64,000 nt of DNA from Brachypodium distachyon (GCF_000005505.3 NC_016134.3:8228624-8292623), one strand, 5' to 3'; numbered from the stretch's first letter, positions 1 to 12,500 are shown. The notes: generated from the letters alone by a model not told the origin. Program-made: numbers and translations.

Positions 1-188
1 AGAAACCGATCAGGATCTTGGACACAGCTGAGAGACAGACCCGATCCAAGACCATCAAGTTTTGCAAAGTCCAATGGGACCATCACACAGAAGAAGAAGC
101 CACTTGGGAACGCGAAGTTGATCTTCGAGAAGACCACCCACACCTCTTTGCTAGCCACACCGAATCTCGAGGACGAGATTCATCTTAA
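1..188 (+). CDS. C-terminal end of the upstream TE-A gag-pol copy (partial)
   Basis: This is the last stretch of a second gag-pol polyprotein whose body lies left of the window. It is identical by eye to 9362-9549, the end of the complete copy, and encodes the second half of the chromodomain, with the conserved Trp-Glu core and the terminal PHLF motif, then a short tail ending in a TAA stop. Chromodomains of this kind are thought to guide integrase to particular chromatin. Its presence directly before an LTR shows that the LTR at 201 serves as the 3' LTR of one copy and the 5' LTR of the next. Confidence 0.9.
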   Translation, partial: KPIRILDTAERQTRSKTIKFCKVQWDHHTEEEATWEREVDLREDHPHLFASHTESRGRDSS

Positions 189-753
189 GGGGGTTAGGTC
201 TGTAACATCCCAAAATTTCAAACTTTTACATGTGCATTGCATCCATGAGCAGCATGCCACAATTGCGTATTTGAATTCAAATTTTGAATCACAAAAAGGC
301 TTTAAGAGATCTTGTTTACATCCCTGTAACCTTTGGATTTTCAAACCAATAGGGTTGATGTATAAAAAGGGTTTAGTGCATATATAAGCTATCCCATAAA
401 TTTTGGATAATTATTTGGAGTTGAAAAAGTATTTTATTTAAACAGATATATGGCCCTAAAGGCATTTATAGGGCAAATCTATATTTACATATTTTATTTT
501 GAGGTGAAACTACTTCCAAAAGTTGTATCATGGTAGAATATGATTTTAGAAATTTTCTGGGATTTATTTGGACCAATTTGGAGTTCAAACTCAAAAGATA
601 TCAAAGAAATGAGAAAAGCAGAAAAAGAAAAGGCTAAAAGAAAAAAAAATAGAAAACCGGACCGAACCGGCCGTTTTGGGCCGAACCGGCCTGGTCCGAC
701 CGCGCCCGAGCCGACCCGACCGGCCCAGCCACGTGCGCGCGCGCCCGCTGCCG

Positions 754-778
754 CTGACGCGTGGGACCCACGCGTCAG
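754..778. promoter_or_regulatory. Perfect palindrome upstream of the LTR TATA box
   Basis: Two 12-base arms (CTGACGCGTGGG and its exact reverse complement) flank one A. It lies 119 bp upstream of the TATA box and recurs at 10115-10139. TE-D (24407-24431) and TE-E (33649-33669) carry a palindrome at the same place with different but still complementary bases. A role as protein-binding site is inference. Confidence 0.6.
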
Positions 779-896
779 GGTCTTCTTCCCCGGAAGGAAA
801 CGCCCGCGCCGCCGCCGCGATTTCCGGCCGCCGTCCCCGCGCGCCCGCCGCCGCAATCCGCTCCTCCGGCCTTCCTTTTTCACGCCCGAGCTCGTC

Positions 897-903
897 TATA
901 TAA
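897..903 (+). promoter_or_regulatory. TATA box of the TE-A LTR
   Basis: TATATAA at the 3' edge of the GC-rich block, followed about 25-35 bases later by a pyrimidine-rich stretch suited to transcription start. The copy in the second LTR is at 10258-10264. This would divide the LTR into U3 (from 201) and R-U5. The start site itself cannot be seen. Confidence 0.65.
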
Positions 904-3352
904 CCCCCGCGACCCCCTCTTCTTTTCCCCCCGGTTTTCCCTCGCACGCACGCCGCCAGGCCGCCGGAATCCTTCGCCGGAGCCGCGCCCGCGCCGCCGG
1001 CCGTCTTCGTCCTAGGCGTCGACCGCGCCGTCCCCGAGCGCTGCCGACCGCACCCCCGTCTCCGCCGTGCCGCGCCGCGCCTCCCCGTGTCTTCCCCGTC
1101 ACGCCCACGTCGCCGGAGCGCCCCCGCGCCGCCGCGCCCGTGCCCGCGCCGCCGTCTCCTCCGACTCCGGCCGCCCGCGCCGCCCGGTAAACCCTAGAAC
1201 TCCCCTCGTCCGTCCGATCTTTGATCAACGGCCCGGATTAGATCGGGTTCATTCCCTTAAGTGAACCGGTACGCGCCTATCAGAAGCTGCCACGTGTCAC
1301 CCCGTTTTTATAAAATAAAAATGTAATTTTAATCCCCCGGAATTAATAAAAGGCACTTTTGCAGATAGGCCCCTGTAACTTCAAATGATCATAACTTTAA
1401 ATCTGTTTGGCCAAATTTAATGATCCACACCTTTTTGGAATCCTTAGAAAGTGTAGAATCTTTTGGCACTGTCCAAATTTAAATTTGAATATTTGAATCA
1501 CATTCAAATTACAGATTAGGGTTCATACCATTTAAATCATAACTAATTATTTAGAAGTCCTTTTTGAATGAAACCAGTGCCCAAAATTTTGTTTTAATGT
1601 CCTCTGTCCAATGGGACAGAGAAATAAATGTTTTGAATTAATCTATTTGGTTAATGCTAATAAAACCTCATTTTAGGGTTTAAACCCTAGGCTTTGCAAT
1701 TCATTTAAAAACCCTAATTGCATGTGCCTAGTTATCAATGCTTTGGACCAGTAGATCACCCAAATAAAACCAACCCACCCATGTCATATGTTTTGCATCG
1801 CACCATGGCATACATATTCTTTTGTCATGTTTGTATTATGTGTTTATGTGTGTGTATATGTTTGTTGATTGTATAGTAGTCTCGGAGAGCGAACCTTGCG
1901 ATTGTGACGAGTGTTTGAACTCCAACTACTATCAAGGCAAGTTCACTTTGATCATTCACCTATTATTTTATTATGCACTAGATTTTATTAGTTGCATTGT
2001 CAGGATTATTATTGTATCTATGCTAGCTATGATCTATCCTACTAGTATAGGATACCTTTGTCATGACCTTACCACCAATTGCCATCGTAGTAGTAAAATG
2101 CTATGCTATGATAATATACGAGGGTGGTATTAATACAATGTGATACTATTGAATTACAATATGAATTTCCTAGCGTATGGCAAAACAAGTAATTCAATGA
2201 ACCATCCTGGGTGGGCTGCTTTGAGTTTTCGGATGTCGTGACGTTAGGTCCATTTCTATGGGGCCCGCTGAGTCGTCTCTCCGTGTGATTCGGGAGCGTC
2301 CATGGTCGTCTCCCCGTGCGATTCGGGGAGCGCCTGCGTCACAATGTGGGATGCCACCCGGGATAACCAGAGACTGGACTAGTTTCCTGTTTAGTAGCTT
2401 CCAGTACAACCACATGGTATTATGGGCTCTGCCAGGATGGATGTAAGAAATATGAACCCGGATCCGAGGTGACATCGGTATGTAGCAGTGTAGGTGGGGG
2501 CGCGTCCCTCAGGTGGTCTGGGGGAATATGTTCTGAAAATTCCTGTAATCGATGCCGTTGCTACTCCACCTGGAGGACAGCAAGGGATTAACACGTCGAT
2601 TTCTTGTGGGTAAAGTGTACCACCTCTCGAGAGTGTCAAACTAAGTACTTAGCCGTGTCCCCGGTTACGGACAATTATGAGCAACTAGACATCGGAGCTG
2701 TAAGGAAAGTCTCACTCATTCCAATTTCCTAATAAAATGAATGGTTTGAACTGGGTAGGAGCATTGATGTTTCTACTCAATGTGCCTAGGTTAATAGGAG
2801 CATGGGTGTTTCTACCCCGTGTCCAATAGAATTCAAAACTATTTGTCTAAAAATGATAGGATTTGAATAAAGATGCTTTTGTGCAAAATAGCCAAACCCC
2901 ACTTAGCCAAACTATGCATGTACCTGGTAGGTCGTTTATAACTCTGGTGAGCTTGCCAATACATTCAAATGTATTGACCACGTAGTGGCTGCAATTAATA
3001 ATGCAGGTGGATCCGACGATGAGTGAGGTTCGTCGTTTTGTCATGGGTCATGTGCTTACATTCCAACATGCTCTCTCCTCTGGGAGTAGATGAGGCCCTT
3101 TTACTCTACTTTTCCGCTGCAGCTTCATGATACATTGTTGTCATGGTTTTGAACATTATTTGTTTATGCTGGCCCAAGAGGTCATGCAAGTTTGTAAGTA
3201 TAATTTAAGTTCTGGATGATACGATGTAATAAAGTACTTTTGACCTTTGTATCTTGGTATTACATCTTGAACTGTGTGTGCTAGTGAGTCGATCCAGGGA
3301 CTAGCACAAGTAAGCACAGAGATCGAACCTTTGTGAAGGGGATCGCTTCAGA

Positions 3353-3364
3353 TGGTATCAGAGC
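3353..3364 (+). other. Primer binding site, initiator tRNA-Met type
   Basis: TGGTATCAGAGC is the complement of the plant initiator tRNA-Met 3' end and starts two bases after the LTR end. Minus-strand DNA synthesis starts here. The same site occurs in TE-D (21915-21926) and TE-C (45133-45144), both on the - strand. Confidence 0.92.
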
Positions 3365-3831
3365 AAAGTGTTGCCTGTAGGAACGTGACCTTAGTTTGGA
3401 TTAAGATAAGACAAGACCAAAGACCAAACCTTAGGAAATGTTCTCATCCCTTTCTGTTCTATATCTATATACATACATTTTATTCCTTATCCCTATTCAT
3501 CTAAATCTTTGCATTCATAACTTACATATGCATGACATGTTTATTGTTTTATTCCACATATACACCGAATACTATGTTTATTACTACATATGTATGCTTA
3601 ATATATTTTACCACAGATGCATATTCGATTTTTACACCATACACCACTATAATCATGTTACCATGTTGTTCACATGTTAGTATGCATCCAATTTTATATT
3701 TACATTTCCACTCTTGATACTAATGTTATCACTTGATTCCCACTCTACCACTTTTATTTTTATTTTTACTTACATTCGACCATTTGATCATGTCACTGAT
3801 ACTCCCTTATCTCCTTCTTTATTTTCTATAG
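3365..3831 (+). other. Untranslated leader of TE-A
   Basis: About 470 bp of A/T-rich leader between primer site and ORF0. It has many short ATG-initiated frames but no recognisable coding sequence. Packaging or translational signals are likely here by position only. Confidence 0.6.
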
Positions 3832-4701
3832 ATGGGAAGCCCAACACCGTTCGGCAATGTACCGCCGTTCACCCGCGTCTACTACCCTTCCACGGACGAC
3901 GATCAGCTGTTCAGTGCCCCTTTGGCGGCACTGTGTGCTTTCCTCGACCTGCCACCACCCAGGTTCAGAGGCCGAGTTGAGACCGCCGCCCCCGAGGGAT
4001 GGCAGCCACGGTGGGAGATCGAGGCGAAGATCCGGGGGCGTGAGATCGCGCCAGCTACACCGGATATCACCTTCATCAGCCGCTACCCCACCTTCGAGCA
4101 GGGCCTTCAGTTCGCCATGCAGTGCGCCTTCGCACAGGTGTGCCGGGACTATCGGCACGAGTTCCCCGAGGATTCCTCCTTCCTCCTCTTTGGAAGGCGG
4201 AACCATGCATGCTCGGCGGTGGCTACGACCAACGACGAGGATGCGACCCCAGTGACGACCCACTTCGAGAACATGGAGATAAACACCGTGGACTTGGAGT
4301 CTTGTCTCGAGCACGAGATGACCAGGGCCGACCTCGCCGAGGAGCAGGTTGGTAACCTAATGGGAGAGAAGACCCAGTGGCTGGAGGACAAGGCCGTGTT
4401 GGAGAACACTGTCCTCAATATGGGAGACGCCATCGAGCAGCTGCAGTACGAGAGGGACCAGGCTCGCTACTACTGCGAGCAGTTCCAGGCGTTCATCGCA
4501 GCAGCAGCCGCAGCAGCACCAGCTGCCGCACCGGCGCCAGACCAGGTCCCACCTCCACCACAGGACCAGGAGATGGAGGCTCAGGAGGAGCCGACTGAGG
4601 AGGAGGAGCCCCAGGAGGTCCACGAGATGGACACCCCTGCTACAAACACCCGCTCCAAGATGAAGGCGAACGGGACCACACCGACAGCCACACTCCCTTA
4701 G
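3832..4701 (+). CDS. TE-A ORF0: accessory protein upstream of gag-pol (289 aa)
   Basis: An open 289-residue frame between primer site and gag-pol. Residues 1-120 form a globular-looking part with an IRGR motif near residue 68; about 140-220 is charged and heptad-like, probably coiled coil; about 222-235 is an Ala/Pro run; the tail has an acidic Glu-rich block and a basic end. No known enzyme motif is visible. TE-C has a related ORF0 at 44002-44970 with the same order (IRGR domain, coiled coil, acidic tail), and TE-D keeps its first third at 21224-21449. Extra ORFs before gag are known in some large grass gypsy elements, but the function is unknown to me. How it is translated relative to gag-pol, 294 bases downstream, is not evident. 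Confidence 0.85.
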   Translation: MGSPTPFGNVPPFTRVYYPSTDDDQLFSAPLAALCAFLDLPPPRFRGRVETAAPEGWQPRWEIEAKIRGREIAPATPDITFISRYPTFEQGLQFAMQCAFAQVCRDYRHEFPEDSSFLLFGRRNHACSAVATTNDEDATPVTTHFENMEINTVDLESCLEHEMTRADLAEEQVGNLMGEKTQWLEDKAVLENTVLNMGDAIEQLQYERDQARYYCEQFQAFIAAAAAAAPAAAPAPDQVPPPPQDQEMEAQEEPTEEEEPQEVHEMDTPATNTRSKMKANGTTPTATLP

Positions 4702-4995
4702 ATCTGTTGATGCCTACCAGAATTTATCTTTTCTTCTAGCTATAGGTAGTGCGAGTTAGTCATTGACCATACAATCTATGTGTATGGCAATGTAGGTCGA
4801 TTGCTTTCTCCTCGTACTCTTTTCTTTATGGGCAATGCCCCACCATAAACAAGTGTGTTTTGTTATGATTTTTCAAAACCTTTTATGTTGATGAGTGTAT
4901 GATTGTTATATGCTTGAGTTACTACCTGGTTTTGAGGGTTTAGTTATCCTTAGCTCTATTCTATCTGTTTTCCTCATTTATGCTACCCTAAGCAG
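4702..4995 (+). other. Spacer between ORF0 and gag-pol
   Basis: 294 bp of T-rich sequence without a convincing coding frame. A spliced mRNA that removes ORF0, or an internal start, could place gag-pol first, but no splice site was identified with confidence. Confidence 0.4.
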
Positions 4996-7900
4996 ATGCC
5001 TCCGAGACGCCGGAACCCCGCCAACAACGCTGAGGCTAACAATGCCGAAGCTGACGGAAACGCTGCCACCATGCAACAGTTATTGGCCGCTCAGACCCAA
5101 TTCTTCCAGATGATCACCCAGCAATTGGCCAACAACAATGCCAACCACCAGCAGAACCACAACAACCAGCAACACCAACCACCCCAAGTGGATATGCTGA
5201 CCAGATTCCTACGTTTGCGCCCGCCCACTTTTTCCAGCTCCACTGAGCCTATTATGGCTGACGATTGGCTCCGGTCAGTCAACAAGAACTTGGTCACCAT
5301 CAACTGCACTGACGAAGAGAAAGTGCGATTCGCAGCTCATTTGCTAGAAGGACCCGCAGCGTCATGGTGGGAAAATTTTCAGATCACCACCCCCATCGAG
5401 GATGTCACCTGGGACATGTTCCAGGAAGCCTTCCGCACTGCCCACATCTCTGCGGGAGTGCTCAGCCTGAAGAAGAAGGAATTTCACAGGCTACGACAAG
5501 GAAGCCGCTCTGTGTCAGAGTACATAGAAGTATTCAACCAGCTGTCCCGCTATGCACCGGACGATGTGAACACCGACGCCAAGCGCAGAGAGAAGTTCTT
5601 GGATGGTCTGAACGACGAGCTGTCAGTTCAACTTGCTATTGCTTACACCCCGACCTACCAGTCCTTGATCGACAAGGCCATTATTTTGGAAAGCAAGCTC
5701 GCACAAATGGAGAGCCGCAAGAAAAGACTTCACCAGGGGGGCTCTCACACTGGACCGCACCAGAAGCAGCGCACCTCCTATGACGGAAGTGGCAGTTCCT
5801 CCTTGAGCAGGAACGGGAACCAGAGCAACCACCGTAGTGGAGGTAATAGTCACCACCACCGCCAGGGAATCCAAGGACACCACCATCATGGTGGCAATGT
5901 GAACCGGCACCATCCACAGCACCAGCCTCAGCAACAGCACCAGTTCGCTCGCCCAAGGCCCATCAATGGCAACGGGAACGGCAGGAACAACGGCAATGGC
6001 CAGAACAACAATGGTCAGAACCACAATGCCAATAAGGACATGAGCAAGGTGGAGTGCTACAAGTGTCACAAGATGGGACACTATGCCACCAACTGCCCGG
6101 ACAACCAGGATGGCACTGGGAACAAGCCCAATCCATTCCAGAAGGGCCACGTGAATCACGTGGATGTGGAAGAGATCACCGAGGAACCAGGTAACATACT
6201 TGGCACCTTCCACATTAATGCTTATGAAGTACTTGTTCTATTTGACACTGGAGCATCGCATTCATTCATTTCAAGAGTATTGGTAGAAAGAGGCAAATTA
6301 CCCTCTAAGACCATGGCTAGACCCATGAAAGTGAACTCACCGGGTGGAACAATACTAGCAACCCGACACTGTCGCCAGCTACCCCTAAGTATTGGGAGAC
6401 ATATTTTTCCCTCTGACCTCATAGTTATAGATTCCCGAGGACTGGACCTAATCTTGGGAATGGACTGGTTGACCTTATATGAAGGATTAGTAGACTGTGC
6501 CCAGAGAACTGTCACCCTCACTACCCCAGACAAGAGACGCATCCGGTACAAGTCAACCCACGAGCTTAAGAGACCCAAGGTTAATGCTCTTAAGGGGGTT
6601 AGTATGGACGAAGTACCAATAGTGAAGGAATACCCAGACGTGTTTCCAGAGGAATTACCAGGCATGCCACCGGACCGTGATGTGGAGTTCCTTATTGAGT
6701 TAATGCCAGGAAGTGGACCCATAGCCAAGAGACCATATAAGATGGCTGTGGACGAGTTGAAAGAATTGAAGAAGCAGCTAGCTGAACAGTTAGCGAAAGG
6801 GTTCATCCGCCCCAGTTCATCACCCTGGGGAGCACCTGTCCTGTTTGTAGAAAAGAAGGACAAGAGCCAACGGATGTGCATTGACTATCGTTCACTCAAC
6901 GAGGTGACGATAAAGAATAAGTATCCTTTACCCATAATCAATGATTTATTCGACCAGTTGAAGGGAGCTCAAGTGTTCTCAAAGATCGATCTGCGATCAG
7001 GGTATTTTCAGCTGAAAATCCGGGAAATGGATATACCCAAGACAGCGTTCACCACTAGGTATGGACTGTACGAGTACACCGTGATGCCTTTTGGTTTGAC
7101 CAATGCACCTGCATACTTCATGAACATGATGAACAAGGTGTTCATGGAATTCTTGGACAAGTTCGTCGTAGTATTCATCGATGACATACTGATCTATTCC
7201 AAGAGCAAAAAGGAACATGAGCAGCATCTGCGCATGATTTTGGAGAAGTTGAGAGCGCACCAGCTGTACGCCAAATTCAGCAAGTGTGAATTTTGGTTAT
7301 CAGAAGTCAGCTTTCTTGGACACATAGTGTCAGGAGCCGGAGTAGCCGTTGACCCAGCTAAGGTTGCAGCAGTTACAGAATGGGAGGCACCGAAGAACGT
7401 CGGAGAAGTTCGTAGTTTCCTTGGACTTGCTGGTTACTATCGGAGATTCATTGAGAATTTCTCCAAAATAACGAAACCCATGACAGAGCTGTTAAAGAAA
7501 GAGAAGAAGTTTGCCTGGAATGAGTTTTGTGAAGAGAGTTTCCAGGAATTGAAGAAAAGGCTAGTGTCCGCACCCATCCTTGTTTTGCCTGACCTACAAG
7601 AGGATTTTCAAGTATACTGTGACGCCTCACGTCAAGGATTGGGAGGAGTGTTAATGCAAGGAGGAAGAGTTGTAGCGTACGCTTCGCGACAACTAAAGAG
7701 CCACGAAGGCAACTATCCCACTCATGACTTGGAGTTAGCATCAGTAGTGCACGCCTTGAAGACCTGGAGGCACTATCTGATGGGAAAGCACTGTGAGCTG
7801 TTTACTGACCATAAGAGTCTGAAGTACATTTTCACCCAGAAGGAGCTGAACCTGAGGCAGAGAAGATGGTTAGAACTGATAAAAGATTACGACCTGAATT

Positions 7901-9549
7901 TACAATACCATCCAGGCAAGGCTAACGTCGTAGCCGACGCATTGAGCCGCAAGGGCTATGTAAATGGACTAACAGCTGGAGAGTTACCACCAGAGTTGTG
8001 CGAACAGTTCAAAGACCTCAGACTAGAAATAGTACCGGAAGGTTACTTAGCCACTTTGGAAGTGCAACCCACACTGCTAGATAAGATTAGAGAAGCACAA
8101 AAGGATGATTCGGAAATAAAGGAAATAAGAGGGAATATGATTAGTGGAAAGGCCAAAGATTTTCGAGAAGACGATCAGGGAACCATATGGTTCGGAAAAC
8201 GCATTTGCGTACCGCAAGATCCGAAAATCAGAAAGTTGATTTTGCAAGAAGCCCACGATTCACCATATTCAATCCACCCTGGAAACACAAAGATGTACAT
8301 GGACCTCAAGGAAACATTTTGGTGGTCCGGATTGAAGCATGACATCGCAGAGTTCATTGCCTTGTGCGATGTGTGCAGCAGAGTTAAGGCAGAACACCAG
8401 AAGCCAGCAGGGTTACTGAGACCATTGCCTATACCGGACTGGAAATGGGATAAAGTCGGCATGGACTTTATCACCGGGCTACCAAGGACTAGATCAGGAT
8501 ATGATTCCATTTGGGTAGTGGTTGACCGTTTGACCAAGGTTGCCCACTTCATACCAGTGAAGACTACATACACCAGTGCACAGTTAGCGAAACGCTACAT
8601 GTCCAGAATAGTGTGTTTACACGGAGTACCCAAGGAAATAGTTTCAGACAGAGGTACCCAGTTTACCTCAAGATTTTGGGGACAACTACATGAGTCTCTA
8701 GGAACAAGACTAGAATTCAGTACAGCCTTTCATCCGCAGACGGATGGACAGACCGAGAGAGTAAATCAGATTCTTGAGGACATGTTGAGAGCCTGCGTTC
8801 TGGATTATGGGTCTAGTTGGGATGACAATTTGCCGTATGCAGAATTCTCATACAACAACAGTTTCCAAGCCAGCATTGGAATGTCACCGTTTGAAGCTTT
8901 GTATGGAAGGAAATGCAGAACACCATTGTTATGGGATGGTGTAGGAGACCGTAGCCTATTCGGCCCGGATATGATCAAGGATGCCGAGGAAAAAGTTAGA
9001 CTCATCCGAGACCGGCTGAAAGTAGCCCAGTCAAGGCAGAAAAGCTACGCAGATTCTAAACGTAGGGAAGTCATCTACGAGGCTGAAGACAGAGCGTATC
9101 TCAGAGTTTCACCGATACGCGGAGTAAAGAGGTTTGGTATAAAAGGGAAACTAGCACCCCGATTCGTCGGACCTTTCAAGATATTGACGCGACAAGGAGA
9201 GGTAGCCTACAAGTTGGATTTGCCGGAAGCACTGTCAAACGTCCACAATGTCTTCCACGTATCGCAACTGAAGAAGTGTCACCCCGAGATGGCCGACACA
9301 CCCCTGAGGGATACGATTCCACTTGAGGAAGTCCAGTTACAGGGTGACCTCACCTATGAGGAGAAACCGATCAGGATCTTGGACACAGCTGAGAGACAGA
9401 CCCGATCCAAGACCATCAAGTTTTGCAAAGTCCAATGGGACCATCACACAGAAGAAGAAGCCACTTGGGAACGCGAAGTTGATCTTCGAGAAGACCACCC
9501 ACACCTCTTTGCTAGCCACACCGAATCTCGAGGACGAGATTCATCTTAA
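4996..9549 (+). CDS. TE-A gag-pol polyprotein with chromodomain (1517 aa), intact
   Basis: A single open frame carries all functions for retrotransposition. Gag capsid-like domain about residues 65-240, then a His/Asn-rich linker and a CCHC zinc knuckle at about 354-367. The aspartic protease has its DTG triad at 417-419. The reverse transcriptase has its FIDD catalytic motif at 727-730, followed by RNase H near 870-985. Integrase has an HHCC zinc module near 1085-1125 and catalytic D1157, D1218 and E1254 (D, 60, D, 35, E spacing). The chromodomain is at about 1450-1510, ending in PHLF. The length is normal for chromoviruses and no stop or frameshift is visible, so the product could be functional. 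The start follows an A/T-rich spacer and agrees with the homologous TE-C start. Expression presumably comes from the LTR promoter. Confidence 0.95.
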   Translation: MPPRRRNPANNAEANNAEADGNAATMQQLLAAQTQFFQMITQQLANNNANHQQNHNNQQHQPPQVDMLTRFLRLRPPTFSSSTEPIMADDWLRSVNKNLVTINCTDEEKVRFAAHLLEGPAASWWENFQITTPIEDVTWDMFQEAFRTAHISAGVLSLKKKEFHRLRQGSRSVSEYIEVFNQLSRYAPDDVNTDAKRREKFLDGLNDELSVQLAIAYTPTYQSLIDKAIILESKLAQMESRKKRLHQGGSHTGPHQKQRTSYDGSGSSSLSRNGNQSNHRSGGNSHHHRQGIQGHHHHGGNVNRHHPQHQPQQQHQFARPRPINGNGNGRNNGNGQNNNGQNHNANKDMSKVECYKCHKMGHYATNCPDNQDGTGNKPNPFQKGHVNHVDVEEITEEPGNILGTFHINAYEVLVLFDTGASHSFISRVLVERGKLPSKTMARPMKVNSPGGTILATRHCRQLPLSIGRHIFPSDLIVIDSRGLDLILGMDWLTLYEGLVDCAQRTVTLTTPDKRRIRYKSTHELKRPKVNALKGVSMDEVPIVKEYPDVFPEELPGMPPDRDVEFLIELMPGSGPIAKRPYKMAVDELKELKKQLAEQLAKGFIRPSSSPWGAPVLFVEKKDKSQRMCIDYRSLNEVTIKNKYPLPIINDLFDQLKGAQVFSKIDLRSGYFQLKIREMDIPKTAFTTRYGLYEYTVMPFGLTNAPAYFMNMMNKVFMEFLDKFVVVFIDDILIYSKSKKEHEQHLRMILEKLRAHQLYAKFSKCEFWLSEVSFLGHIVSGAGVAVDPAKVAAVTEWEAPKNVGEVRSFLGLAGYYRRFIENFSKITKPMTELLKKEKKFAWNEFCEESFQELKKRLVSAPILVLPDLQEDFQVYCDASRQGLGGVLMQGGRVVAYASRQLKSHEGNYPTHDLELASVVHALKTWRHYLMGKHCELFTDHKSLKYIFTQKELNLRQRRWLELIKDYDLNLQYHPGKANVVADALSRKGYVNGLTAGELPPELCEQFKDLRLEIVPEGYLATLEVQPTLLDKIREAQKDDSEIKEIRGNMISGKAKDFREDDQGTIWFGKRICVPQDPKIRKLILQEAHDSPYSIHPGNTKMYMDLKETFWWSGLKHDIAEFIALCDVCSRVKAEHQKPAGLLRPLPIPDWKWDKVGMDFITGLPRTRSGYDSIWVVVDRLTKVAHFIPVKTTYTSAQLAKRYMSRIVCLHGVPKEIVSDRGTQFTSRFWGQLHESLGTRLEFSTAFHPQTDGQTERVNQILEDMLRACVLDYGSSWDDNLPYAEFSYNNSFQASIGMSPFEALYGRKCRTPLLWDGVGDRSLFGPDMIKDAEEKVRLIRDRLKVAQSRQKSYADSKRREVIYEAEDRAYLRVSPIRGVKRFGIKGKLAPRFVGPFKILTRQGEVAYKLDLPEALSNVHNVFHVSQLKKCHPEMADTPLRDTIPLEEVQLQGDLTYEEKPIRILDTAERQTRSKTIKFCKVQWDHHTEEEATWEREVDLREDHPHLFASHTESRGRDSS

Positions 9550-9561
9550 GGGGGTTAGGTC
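9550..9561 (+). other. Polypurine tract of TE-A
   Basis: GGGGGTTAGG-like purine run between the gag-pol stop and the 3' LTR start at 9562. It would prime plus-strand DNA synthesis. The same arrangement occurs before the LTR at 201 and, in reverse, beside TE-C (20582-20594). Confidence 0.75.
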
Positions 9562-12500
9562 TGTAACATCCCAAAATTTCAAACTTTTACATGTGCATTG
9601 CATCCATGAGCAGCATGCCACAATTGCGTATTTGAATTCAAATTTTGAATCACAAAAAGGCTTTAAGAGATCTTGTTTACATCCCTGTAACCTTTGGATT
9701 TTCAAACCAATAGGGTTGATGTATAAAAAGGGTTTAGTGCATATATAAGCTATCCCATAAATTTTGGATAATTATTTGGAGTTGAAAAAGTATTTTATTT
9801 AAACAGATATATGGCCCTAAAGGCATTTATAGGGCAAATCTATATTTACATATTTTATTTTGAGGTGAAACTACTTCCAAAAGTTGTATCATGGTAGAAT
9901 ATGATTTTAGAAATTTTCTGGGATTTATTTGGACCAATTTGGAGTTCAAACTCAAAAGATATCAAAGAAATGAGAAAAGCAGAAAAAGAAAAGGCTAAAA
10001 GAAAAAAAAATAGAAAACCGGACCGAACCGGCCGTTTTGGGCCGAACCGGCCTGGTCCGACCGCGCCCGAGCCGACCCGACCGGCCCAGCCACGTGCGCG
10101 CGCGCCCGCTGCCGCTGACGCGTGGGACCCACGCGTCAGGGTCTTCTTCCCCGGAAGGAAACGCCCGCGCCGCCGCCGCGATTTCCGGCCGCCGTCCCCG
10201 CGCGCCCGCCGCCGCAATCCGCTCCTCCGGCCTTCCTTTTTCACGCCCGAGCTCGTCTATATAACCCCCGCGACCCCCTCTTCTTTTCCCCCCGGTTTTC
10301 CCTCGCACGCACGCCGCCAGGCCGCCGGAATCCTTCGCCGGAGCCGCGCCCGCGCCGCCGGCCGTCTTCGTCCTAGGCGTCGACCGCGCCGTCCCCGAGC
10401 GCTGCCGACCGCACCCCCGTCTCCGCCGTGCCGCGCCGCGCCTCCCCGTGTCTTCCCCGTCACGCCCACGTCGCCGGAGCGCCCCCGCGCCGCCGCGCCC
10501 GTGCCCGCGCCGCCGTCTCCTCCGACTCCGGCCGCCCGCGCCGCCCGGTAAACCCTAGAACTCCCCTCGTCCGTCCGATCTTTGATCAACGGCCCGGATT
10601 AGATCGGGTTCATTCCCTTAAGTGAACCGGTACGCGCCTATCAGAAGCTGCCACGTGTCACCCCGTTTTTATAAAATAAAAATGTAATTTTAATCCCCCG
10701 GAATTAATAAAAGGCACTTTTGCAGATAGGCCCCTGTAACTTCAAATGATCATAACTTTAAATCTGTTTGGCCAAATTTAATGATCCACACCTTTTTGGA
10801 ATCCTTAGAAAGTGTAGAATCTTTTGGCACTGTCCAAATTTAAATTTGAATATTTGAATCACATTCAAATTACAGATTAGGGTTCATACCATTTAAATCA
10901 TAACTAATTATTTAGAAGTCCTTTTTGAATGAAACCAGTGCCCAAAATTTTGTTTTAATGTCCTCTGTCCAATGGGACAGAGAAATAAATGTTTTGAATT
11001 AATCTATTTGGTTAATGCTAATAAAACCTCATTTTAGGGTTTAAACCCTAGGCTTTGCAATTCATTTAAAAACCCTAATTGCATGTGCCTAGTTATCAAT
11101 GCTTTGGACCAGTAGATCACCCAAATAAAACCAACCCACCCATGTCATATGTTTTGCATCGCACCATGGCATACATATTCTTTTGTCATGTTTGTATTAT
11201 GTGTTTATGTGTGTGTATATGTTTGTTGATTGTATAGTAGTCTCGGAGAGCGAACCTTGCGATTGTGACGAGTGTTTGAACTCCAACTACTATCAAGGCA
11301 AGTTCACTTTGATCATTCACCTATTATTTTATTATGCACTAGATTTTATTAGTTGCATTGTCAGGATTATTATTGTATCTATGCTAGCTATGATCTATCC
11401 TACTAGTATAGGATACCTTTGTCATGACCTTACCACCAATTGCCATCGTAGTAGTAAAATGCTATGCTATGATAATATACGAGGGTGGTATTAATACAAT
11501 GTGATACTATTGAATTACAATATGAATTTCCTAGCGTATGGCAAAACAAGTAATTCAATGAACCATCCTGGGTGGGCTGCTTTGAGTTTTCGGATGTCGT
11601 GACGTTAGGTCCATTTCTATGGGGCCCGCTGAGTCGTCTCTCCGTGTGATTCGGGAGCGTCCATGGTCGTCTCCCCGTGCGATTCGGGGAGCGCCTGCGT
11701 CACAATGTGGGATGCCACCCGGGATAACCAGAGACTGGACTAGTTTCCTGTTTAGTAGCTTCCAGTACAACCACATGGTATTATGGGCTCTGCCAGGATG
11801 GATGTAAGAAATATGAACCCGGATCCGAGGTGACATCGGTATGTAGCAGTGTAGGTGGGGGCGCGTCCCTCAGGTGGTCTGGGGGAATATGTTCTGAAAA
11901 TTCCTGTAATCGATGCCGTTGCTACTCCACCTGGAGGACAGCAAGGGATTAACACGTCGATTTCTTGTGGGTAAAGTGTACCACCTCTCGAGAGTGTCAA
12001 ACTAAGTACTTAGCCGTGTCCCCGGTTACGGACAATTATGAGCAACTAGACATCGGAGCTGTAAGGAAAGTCTCACTCATTCCAATTTCCTAATAAAATG
12101 AATGGTTTGAACTGGGTAGGAGCATTGATGTTTCTACTCAATGTGCCTAGGTTAATAGGAGCATGGGTGTTTCTACCCCGTGTCCAATAGAATTCAAAAC
12201 TATTTGTCTAAAAATGATAGGATTTGAATAAAGATGCTTTTGTGCAAAATAGCCAAACCCCACTTAGCCAAACTATGCATGTACCTGGTAGGTCGTTTAT
12301 AACTCTGGTGAGCTTGCCAATACATTCAAATGTATTGACCACGTAGTGGCTGCAATTAATAATGCAGGTGGATCCGACGATGAGTGAGGTTCGTCGTTTT
12401 GTCATGGGTCATGTGCTTACATTCCAACATGCTCTCTCCTCTGGGAGTAGATGAGGCCCTTTTACTCTACTTTTCCGCTGCAGCTTCATGATACATTGTT

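Larger units (their letters stand above)
201..3350 (+). repeat. LTR shared by two TE-A copies (3150 bp)
   Basis: It starts TGTAACATCC directly after the purine tract of the upstream copy and ends CTTCA two bases before the tRNA primer site. It holds a GC-rich promoter block (about 650-1190) with a TATA box at 897-903, an A/T-rich middle, and a box with the palindrome CTCTCGAGAG at 2624-2633 that recurs in other LTRs of this window. Short reading frames inside it, many in the GC-rich block on both strands, have no protein homology I recognise and are not annotated. Confidence 0.93.

Noticed and set aside
494..1264. Long open frames on both strands in the GC-rich LTR block (also 9855-10625, 23980-24651, 33641-34312)
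   Set aside because: Six-frame openness from GC-rich DNA in an LTR promoter region; Arg/Pro/Ala-rich products without domains, and frames are not kept between LTR copies.
1822..2133. 103-codon frame in the LTR with a cysteine-rich stretch (also 11183-11494)
   Set aside because: Lies in non-coding LTR; frame differs in TE-D and is absent in TE-E.
9323..9748. 141-codon frame overlapping the gag-pol end and LTR start
   Set aside because: Shadow frame of the chromodomain region.
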